Source: Thermoplasmata archaeon
GTDB lineage: Archaea > Thermoplasmatota > Thermoplasmata > Lutacidiplasmatales > UBA184
Assembly (NCBI GenBank): GCA_021816955.1
Contig: JAKAWP010000010.1
Coordinates: forward strand, 1-37,533
Direction: 5' to 3'
DNA length: 37,533 nucleotides
Shown one piece after another: positions 32,648-37,533 of this stretch (positions are counted from its first letter, which is position 1; every line of letters starts with the position of its first letter). The position numbers and the translations under genes are program-made. The notes under the pieces were generated by a model. It saw only the letters and a list, made by a program, of their open reading frames with translations. It searched no databases and was not told the origin of the DNA.

Positions 32648-33619
32648 TCAGCCCGAGATCCCCCGGGCCCGGGCGAGCTCTTGAATCGTGCGGTCGATCG
32701 CCTCGGCGCTCGAGAGCGTCGGGCGCCATCCGAGCCGTTCGATCCGCTGGATCGACAGCCATTGCTGGGGGATGTCGCCGACCCAGCCCCGGTCGCCTCC
32801 CGTGTACTCGATCCGGGCGCGGCCCCCATGGGCCGCGACCACCTTTTCGGCGATCTCGCGGACGCTGATCCGGTCGCGAGAGCCGAGGTTGTAGACGTTG
32901 ACAACCTCGCGAGCGCGCTCGAAGGCGAAGAGCATCCCGCCGACACAATCTTCGCTGCGCAGGTAGCTCTTCGCTTGACGGCCGTCCCCCAAGACTTCGA
33001 GTCGATTCGGGTCCCGGCGAAGCTTTTCGAACAGATCGAACAGGATCCCGTGGGTCATGAACGGGCCGATCACGTTCGCGAATCGATAGATGTACGCGCG
33101 AAGGCCGTAGGAGTGGGCGAACGCCGAGAGGAGCCCCTCCGACGCGAGCTTGTTCGCCCCGTACATCGACTGGGGCAGGAGGGGACCGTACTCTTCGGGC
33201 GTCGGGAAGACCGTCGGGAACCCGTAGACGACGCTCGAAGAGGAGAACGCGACAGCCGGAACATCGGCCGCCCGGGCGCTCTCCAGCACCCGAAACGTAG
33301 CGAGCGTTCCTTGCTCGAGGTCGATCGTCGGCCGCTCTGTCCCGAGCCGGATGTCTGGGTTGGCCGCCAGGTGCCAGACGGCGACCGCCCCGCGAAACGC
33401 CGAACGGTAGTCGTCCGGGCGGAGCAGGTCGGCCCGCACGACCTCCAACCGGCCCGGGCCGCTCGGAAGGCCAGCGAGGTGCGCTTCGCGGCCGCTCGAA
33501 AAGTTGTCGACGACCCGAACTTCGTGCCCCCGGGCCAACAGCTCTCGAACGAGGACCGCGCCGATCGCTCCGGCGCCGCCGGTGACGACCACAGGGCCCT
33601 CGGTCGCGGTTGCCGCCAT
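32648..33619 (-). CDS. NAD-dependent nucleotide-sugar epimerase/dehydratase
   Basis: Extended short-chain dehydrogenase, 323 residues, of the UDP-glucose 4-epimerase/dehydratase superfamily. The Rossmann motif is VVVTGGAGAIGAVLVREL (about 9-26), followed by VRVVDNFSSGREAHL, the catalytic SSSSVVYG serine region and YGANK (the Y-x3-K pair), then RFANVIGP. The exact sugar cannot be determined. ATG 33619 is chosen from homology and because a strong TATA box lies about 30 nt upstream; the track ORF extends 125 residues too far. First gene of a two-gene glycan operon with the GT2 enzyme. Confidence 0.9.
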   Translation of the reverse strand: MAATATEGPVVVTGGAGAIGAVLVRELLARGHEVRVVDNFSSGREAHLAGLPSGPGRLEVVRADLLRPDDYRSAFRGAVAVWHLAANPDIRLGTERPTIDLEQGTLATFRVLESARAADVPAVAFSSSSVVYGFPTVFPTPEEYGPLLPQSMYGANKLASEGLLSAFAHSYGLRAYIYRFANVIGPFMTHGILFDLFEKLRRDPNRLEVLGDGRQAKSYLRSEDCVGGMLFAFERAREVVNVYNLGSRDRISVREIAEKVVAAHGGRARIEYTGGDRGWVGDIPQQWLSIQRIERLGWRPTLSSAEAIDRTIQELARARGISG

Positions 33620-33642
33620 GCGTTCGGCGGCGAGAATGGGAG

Positions 33643-33655
33643 GCGTATATAAATG
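33643..33655 (-). promoter_or_regulatory. Strong TATA box for the sugar-epimerase operon
   Basis: catttatatacgc on the minus strand is centred about 30 nt upstream of the ATG at 33619. Being nearly palindromic (tatata), it could also work rightwards for the acetyltransferase at 33766, which would then have a leader of about 90 nt. Confidence 0.7.
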
Positions 33656-33765
33656 GACGGTCGGCTTCCGCTCTCGATGGCCCCCCCTGTGCGTTCCCCG
33701 CGCTCCGCTGAGCGAGGCCCGGCGGGCCGATTCGGCCGGACGCCGCGGCGGCAGCGAGGCATCGA

Positions 33766-34320
33766 ATGAAGGTACCGCTGACGCCGCTCCGCGGAGAACG
33801 CGTGGTGTTGCGGCCCCCGGTGCCGGACGACTACCCCGTTCTCTTCGACTGGTACTCCGACCCCGAGCTTGTCGCTCCGTTTGACCGGTATTCCGAAGAG
33901 AGCTGGGAGAGCTTCGTGGCGAGCTTTGCGAGCGCCGAGGCCGATCCGGCGTCGCTCGCCGTGCGCTACGTGGTCGAGCGCCAATCGGACGCACGGCTCG
34001 TCGGGTGCGTCGGCTTCTACGCTCCGCACCCGGTGCTCGAGTATTGGGATGTCTGGTACTTGATCGGCGAGCCGAGCGCGCGGGGCCAAGGGCTAGCCAC
34101 CGAAGCGGTGCGGCTCCTCGTGACCCATCTCTATCGCTCGACCGAGGTCGAGCGGGTCGGCGCCACGTGCGATGTGGAGAACGTTCCGTCCGAGCGGTTG
34201 CTCGAACGACTCGGGTTCACGCGGGAGGGCACGCTGTCGGGGGCGCTGTTTCATCACGGCCGCTGGCACGACGTGCGGGTGTACGGCACCCGCCGAGCCA
34301 CCTGGCTCGCCCGACCGTGA
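33766..34320 (+). CDS. GNAT acetyltransferase, RimJ/RimL type
   Basis: Acetyltransferase of 184 residues, similar to the ribosomal-protein N-terminal acetyltransferases RimJ/RimL and to small-molecule relatives. It begins with LRGERVVLRPPVPDDYPVLFDW. YWDVWYLIGEPSARGQGLATEAVRLLV holds the acetyl-CoA pyrophosphate loop, and TCDVENVPSERLLERLGF, GTLSGALFHHGRWHDVRVYG is the typical ending. It stands alone between divergent and convergent neighbours; no TATA box is visible at leaderless distance. The substrate is unknown. Confidence 0.88.
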   Translation: MKVPLTPLRGERVVLRPPVPDDYPVLFDWYSDPELVAPFDRYSEESWESFVASFASAEADPASLAVRYVVERQSDARLVGCVGFYAPHPVLEYWDVWYLIGEPSARGQGLATEAVRLLVTHLYRSTEVERVGATCDVENVPSERLLERLGFTREGTLSGALFHHGRWHDVRVYGTRRATWLARP

Positions 34321-34412
34321 TCCGCCGGCGCTCGGCGCCGGGGGAGATCGATTTTCCCGACCGATCCCGCCGGTGGGTCGTCCTGACGCGGTCTTCGCTC
34401 GACCGTCGGCGG

Positions 34413-35174
34413 CTACGATCCGCCCCCCAGTCGAAGTTGTAGACGGCGGATGCCGAGAGCCCGGTCGGACGCCGGGACCACCTCGACCGGTCCGATCTCG
34501 GCCGTCGAACGCACGTGGGTTCCCCCGCACGGGCATTCGTCCCATCCCTCGATCACGACCACGCGGAGCCGGTCGAGATTCGCGGGAAGCGGCACGAGTC
34601 CGCTCCGGCCGGCGGGTCGGGCCGCCCAAACGGCGCGGTCCCACGTCTCGGCTCGCACCGCCGCCGGCCGACGGAGCACTTCCTGCACGTCGTCTCGGAC
34701 TCTCCGTAGTGCGTCCTCGTCGATCGGGCCGTCGAGGTCGATCGTCGCGCCGAGGTCGTCCAGCCGCGCCCGCTCGGTCCGACGGCCCGTCAGGTGAAAC
34801 GTCCGAGCGCTGAGCAGGTGCTGGGCGGTGTGGAGCCGCATGAAGCGGTGCCGCCGGGGCCAGTCGATCTCCCCGTCCACCGTGGTCCCGACCGGGAGGG
34901 CGGCGAGGGCGGCAGGCTCCCCTTCGATCTGGTGGACGACGGTCGAGCCGACCCGGCGGACGTCGATCACCGCCACCCGATGGCCGTCCGGGTCCGTGAG
35001 CGTGCCCCGGTCCGCCGGTTGACCGCCCCCGGTCGGATAGAAGAAGGTCCGGTCGAGCACGAGGCCGCCGGCGGGACGGGCGACGACCCGGCCTCGGAAT
35101 CGAGTCGTGTATCCGGCCTCGATGTCCGTAAGGTAGCCGAGTTCCGTCATCCCCGATTCCCCGGTCTCGCCCAC
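34413..35174 (-). CDS. alaX: Alanyl-tRNA editing protein AlaX
   Basis: Free-standing trans-editing hydrolase that removes serine (or glycine) wrongly attached to tRNA-Ala. The 253 residues match the AlaX-M size. Metal-binding residues are H115 and H119 in RLHTAQHLLS, and C216 and H220 in CPCGGTHV; TFFYPTGGGQPADRGTL is the conserved N-terminal glycine-rich motif (the AlaX-M/L OB part). Two starts are possible: GTG 35174, which has a TATA-like box exactly 25-26 nt upstream, or ATG 35150, which lacks one. The first is preferred. Divergent from pcn. Confidence 0.92.
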   Translation of the reverse strand: MGETGESGMTELGYLTDIEAGYTTRFRGRVVARPAGGLVLDRTFFYPTGGGQPADRGTLTDPDGHRVAVIDVRRVGSTVVHQIEGEPAALAALPVGTTVDGEIDWPRRHRFMRLHTAQHLLSARTFHLTGRRTERARLDDLGATIDLDGPIDEDALRRVRDDVQEVLRRPAAVRAETWDRAVWAARPAGRSGLVPLPANLDRLRVVVIEGWDECPCGGTHVRSTAEIGPVEVVPASDRALGIRRLQLRLGGGS

Positions 35175-35194
35175 GGGACCGGAGCATTTGCTCG

Positions 35195-35203
35195 GCCTAA
35201 CGG
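35195..35203 (-). promoter_or_regulatory. TATA-like box for alaX
   Basis: gccgttagg on the minus strand is about 25 nt upstream of the GTG at 35174, fitting a leaderless start there. Confidence 0.45.
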
Positions 35204-35207
35204 CATA

Positions 35208-35217
35208 GCTATTTAGC
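35208..35217 (+). promoter_or_regulatory. TATA box for pcn
   Basis: gctatttagc is centred about 36 nt upstream of the ATG at 35249, predicting a leader of about 10 nt and excluding the track's GTG at 35228, which lies upstream of the expected transcript start. Confidence 0.6.
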
Positions 35218-35248
35218 GAAAGGGCGTGTGGGCCCGCGAGGAATCGGC

Positions 35249-35995
35249 ATGTTCAAGGCGCGCATCCGGATGGAGGTCCTTCGAGAGGTCGTCGAGGCGG
35301 TCTCGACGCTCGTGAGCGAAGCGAAGCTGACCGTCAGCAAAGACGGTCTCGAGGTGAAGGCCGTCGACCCTTCGCACGTGGCGATGCTGGTGCTCCGGCT
35401 CGACGCGAAAGCGTTCGAAGAGTTCACGGGCGAGCCGACGGAGTTCGGCGTCGATGCCGAGCGGTTCAAGGACGTCCTCCGGCTCGCGCGGCCGGGCGAC
35501 ACGATCTCGTTGCAGTACGACGGCGGCAAGAATCCCCTCATCGTCCGCGTCGGCCGCTTGGTGCGCGAGATGTCCCCGGTCGATCCGGCGAGCATCACGG
35601 ATCCGAAGGTCCCATCGGTCAATCCCCCCGCGAAAGCCGTGGTGAAGATGGAGCCGTTGCGTCAGGGGATCCGAGGCAGCGAGAGCATCGCCGACAACGT
35701 CGTCCTCGAGCTGAGCAAGGAGGGGTTCGTCCTCCACAGCGAGAGCGAGACCGACCGGGTCGACATGCACCTCACGGTCGGCGGCGACGACGGACTCGTC
35801 TCCGTCGACGCCAAAGACCCGGTGAAGAGCATGTACCCGCTCGACTTCTTCTCGGCGATGATGAAGTCGATCACCACGGCCGAGGACGTGACGTTGCACG
35901 TCGGCAACGAGTATCCACTCAAGATCGAGTTCTCGATCGCGGACGGCCGCGGGACCGGTCAATACCTCTTGGCGCCCCGCGTGGAAGAGGAGTGA
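35249..35995 (+). CDS. pcn: DNA polymerase sliding clamp (PCNA)
   Basis: Trimeric clamp that tethers DNA polymerase, ligase and FEN1 to DNA; 248 residues, the standard length. It begins MFKARIRMEVLREVVEAV. Family motifs are GLEVKAVDPSHVAMLVLRLDAKAF (start of domain I), ISLQYDGGKNPLIVRVG, the interdomain connecting region around SPVDPASITDPKVPSV, and YPLKIEFSIADGRGTGQYLLAPRVEEE at the C-terminus (PIP-box binding side). ATG 35249 is supported by the TATA box. A thiolase gene follows after 25 nt. Confidence 0.96.
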   Translation: MFKARIRMEVLREVVEAVSTLVSEAKLTVSKDGLEVKAVDPSHVAMLVLRLDAKAFEEFTGEPTEFGVDAERFKDVLRLARPGDTISLQYDGGKNPLIVRVGRLVREMSPVDPASITDPKVPSVNPPAKAVVKMEPLRQGIRGSESIADNVVLELSKEGFVLHSESETDRVDMHLTVGGDDGLVSVDAKDPVKSMYPLDFFSAMMKSITTAEDVTLHVGNEYPLKIEFSIADGRGTGQYLLAPRVEEE

Positions 35996-36020
35996 GATCG
36001 CCGCCCTCGCTTGCGGAGCG

Positions 36021-37235
36021 ATGTCCCCGATGTCGTCGGCCCCGCCGGTCCGCGTCGCCGTGCTGTCGGCCGCTCGCACGCCGATCGGCCGCTTTGGCGG
36101 CGCGGTCCGGTCGACGTCGCCGGTCGTGCTCGGTACGGTCGCGGCGCGCGGCGCGCTCGGTCGGGCCGGCGTCGCGCCGAACGAGGTCGACGAGGTACTG
36201 ATCGGCCAGGGGATTCAAGGGGGCCACGGGCAGAACCCCGCCCGTCAGGTCCTGCGCGGGGTCGGGATCCCCGATTCCGTCGGGGCCGCGACGATCAACA
36301 TGGTCTGTGGCTCCGGGATGAAGGCGCTTCACCTCGGCTACCTCGGGATCCGGGCGGGGGCGTACTCGATCGTCCTAGTCGGAGGGATGGAGTCGATGTC
36401 GACGTCGTCGTACTACCTTTCGGGAGAGGCCCGATGGGGGCTCCGCTACGGGCATCGGACGCTCGTCGACGGATTGCGGCGCGACGCGCTCGAGGATGCC
36501 TACGGCGAGCACGAGGTGATGGGCTTCACGGGGGAGCGGATCGCCCGGAAGTTCCACCTGACCCGGGCCGAACTCGACCGCTTCAGCTTGCGAAGCCACG
36601 AACGCGCGCTGGCCGCGGCGCGCGACGGCCGATCCGCGCAAGAGATCGTAGGGGTTCCCGGCGATTCAACGGCCCGGGGCCAGCCGTTCGAGGTCGACGA
36701 GGGGCCCCGACCGGACACTTCGCTCGCGAAGCTGGCCGCCCTCCCCCCGGCGTTCGCGCCGGACGGGCTTCTCACCGCCGGCAACTCCTCGCCGCTCTCC
36801 GACGGCGCGGCGGCGCTCGTCCTGGCGAGCGAATCGGTGGTGAAGCAACGCGGGGTCTCTCCGCTCGCGTGGATCCACTCCGTGGCGGAGTCCGGCGTCC
36901 ACCCGGACGATGTCATGGAGGCGCCGATCCCGACCGTCCGACGCCATCTCGAGGCGGTCGGCCTGACCCCCGCGGCGTTCGACCGGGTCGAGCACAACGA
37001 GGCGTTCAGCTCGGCCTCGATCGCCGTTCAGCGGACGTTCGGGTGGTCGGACGACGTGTTCAACGTGCGGGGCGGCGCGGTCGCCTTGGGTCACCCAATC
37101 GGGGCGAGCGGCGCGCGGATCGTCGTCACGCTCGCGCACGAGCTCGCGCACGCGCGCCGCCGGCGGGGCCTGGCCACGCTCTGCATGGGGGGCGGCAACG
37201 GCCTCAGCGTGATCCTCGAGCGCTCGGATTCGTAG
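36021..37235 (+). CDS. Acetyl-CoA C-acetyltransferase (thiolase), bacterial type
   Basis: Thiolase of 404 residues catalysing reversible condensation or cleavage of acetyl-CoA units. Both catalytic cysteines are present: NMVCGSGMKALHLG (acylated Cys) and TLCMGGGNGLSVIL near the C-terminus. The histidines lie in VEHNEAFSSASIA and GGAVALGHPIGASGARIV. SSPLSDGAAALVLASE is conserved. It resembles bacterial acetoacetyl-CoA/beta-ketothiolases rather than the archaeal HMG-CoA-linked thiolase that lacks the second catalytic Cys, so beta-oxidation or amino-acid degradation is likely. Start is ATG 36021 or ATG 36030. It may share the pcn transcript. Confidence 0.92.
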   Translation: MSPMSSAPPVRVAVLSAARTPIGRFGGAVRSTSPVVLGTVAARGALGRAGVAPNEVDEVLIGQGIQGGHGQNPARQVLRGVGIPDSVGAATINMVCGSGMKALHLGYLGIRAGAYSIVLVGGMESMSTSSYYLSGEARWGLRYGHRTLVDGLRRDALEDAYGEHEVMGFTGERIARKFHLTRAELDRFSLRSHERALAAARDGRSAQEIVGVPGDSTARGQPFEVDEGPRPDTSLAKLAALPPAFAPDGLLTAGNSSPLSDGAAALVLASESVVKQRGVSPLAWIHSVAESGVHPDDVMEAPIPTVRRHLEAVGLTPAAFDRVEHNEAFSSASIAVQRTFGWSDDVFNVRGGAVALGHPIGASGARIVVTLAHELAHARRRRGLATLCMGGGNGLSVILERSDS

Positions 37236-37533
37236 CGGTCGATCCGACCGACGTCCGGGCCCGATTCCGCTGGCCCGGTCGGCGATTCCCGAGGGAGAGC
37301 CCGAGCAACCGTTCAATCCGGCGGAGGGCGGCGCGGGCCGCCGGGGCTTCGCCCCGGGCGAGGCGGGGGGCGGACGCCCGTCGGATCGTCTCGTCGAGCG
37401 AGCGAAGGTGGCCGAGGGCGAGATCCGGCCGGAACCCCCGTTGGAGCGCGTCGGATACCGATTCGGCGGTGGCGCGAAAGTCGTCCGCTTCAATGCTTCC
37501 GCCGGCGCCGGGCTCGAGGGCCGCGCTCAAGTC
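37204..37533 (-). CDS. Unknown protein, partial at window edge
   Basis: The frame is open to the right edge, so the true start is probably outside; about 110 residues are visible. The sequence is helical and Arg/Ala/Leu-rich (SIEADDFRATAESVSDALQ; ALGHLRSLDETIRRAS; AALRRIERLLGLSL), with the third-position GC bias of a coding gene. No family is recognised. The last 10 codons overlap the convergent thiolase gene by 32 nt, as other convergent pairs do here. It may be a shadow frame, but codon use argues for a gene. Confidence 0.45.
   Translation of the reverse strand, partial: DLSAALEPGAGGSIEADDFRATAESVSDALQRGFRPDLALGHLRSLDETIRRASAPRLARGEAPAARAALRRIERLLGLSLGNRRPGQRNRARTSVGSTATNPSARGSR

Noticed and set aside
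30642-32684. 680-aa plus-strand ORF over the FKBP and glycosyltransferase genes
   Set aside because: It is the antisense shadow of two well-recognised minus-strand genes; its product is low-complexity Arg/Asp/Gly sequence with no fold signature. Long shadow ORFs are common at this GC content.

Overview
The window is very GC-rich (about two thirds G+C by eye, not computed) and gene-dense, and it is archaeal. The evidence is TFB, a sliding clamp (PCNA), aIF2-gamma, ribosomal protein eS6, the two archaeal-type PheRS subunits, the archaea-only biosynthetic enzymes PurP and phosphopantothenate synthetase, an archaeal A24 prepilin peptidase and TATA-box promoters. Many TATA-like boxes sit about 25-30 nt upstream of the start codon, so many transcripts look leaderless. 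Gene content and base composition fit a high-GC member of Thermoplasmatota living on amino or organic acids; that placement is inference. There is no CRISPR array, transposase, integrase or phage gene, and no gene-free gap longer than 300 bases.

Left part (1-14150, all on +): pheS (5' truncated by the window edge)-pheT; then methylmalonyl-CoA mutase large subunit, methylmalonyl-CoA epimerase, enolase and ribosomal protein uS2. These are followed by a TrmB-type regulator with a V4R-like C-terminus, TFB behind a strong BRE/TATA promoter, a RecB/Cas4-like Fe-S nuclease, PurP, an ABC exporter pair and a double zinc-ribbon mini-protein.

Middle (14185-24015): a tRNA-Ser(GGA) gene with a 33-nt intron in the T-loop (59/60), then a GAF/fRMsr-like protein on +. 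The minus strand then carries phosphopantothenate synthetase, a broken SfsA gene, an isovaleryl-CoA-dehydrogenase-type flavoprotein, L-aspartate oxidase, a proline-rich membrane protein with a zinc ribbon, a GNAT enzyme overlapping PRPP synthetase, and a very large signal-peptidase-like protein.

Right part (24168-37533): a kynurenine-formamidase-like cyclase with a 4-TM protein (+); the translation cluster eS6-aIF2-gamma-Trm112 (-); a prepilin peptidase (+); the B12-binding mutase subunit, MeaB and a membrane-anchored FAM173-like methyltransferase (+). Next come FKBP and two tiny single-TM proteins (-), a GT2 glycosyltransferase with an NAD-dependent sugar epimerase (-), a RimJ-like acetyltransferase (+), AlaX and PCNA transcribed divergently from a compact promoter region, a thiolase (+) and a partial unknown gene at the right edge (-).

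Metabolically, split methylmalonyl-CoA mutase, epimerase, MeaB, the isovaleryl-CoA dehydrogenase-like enzyme and thiolase together suggest branched-chain amino acid or odd-chain acyl-CoA breakdown into central metabolism. No complete new multi-gene system stands out. The most unusual items are the T-loop intron in tRNA-Ser, the amber-interrupted SfsA, the fused regulator, the oversized signal peptidase and two tiny membrane proteins missing from the ORF track.
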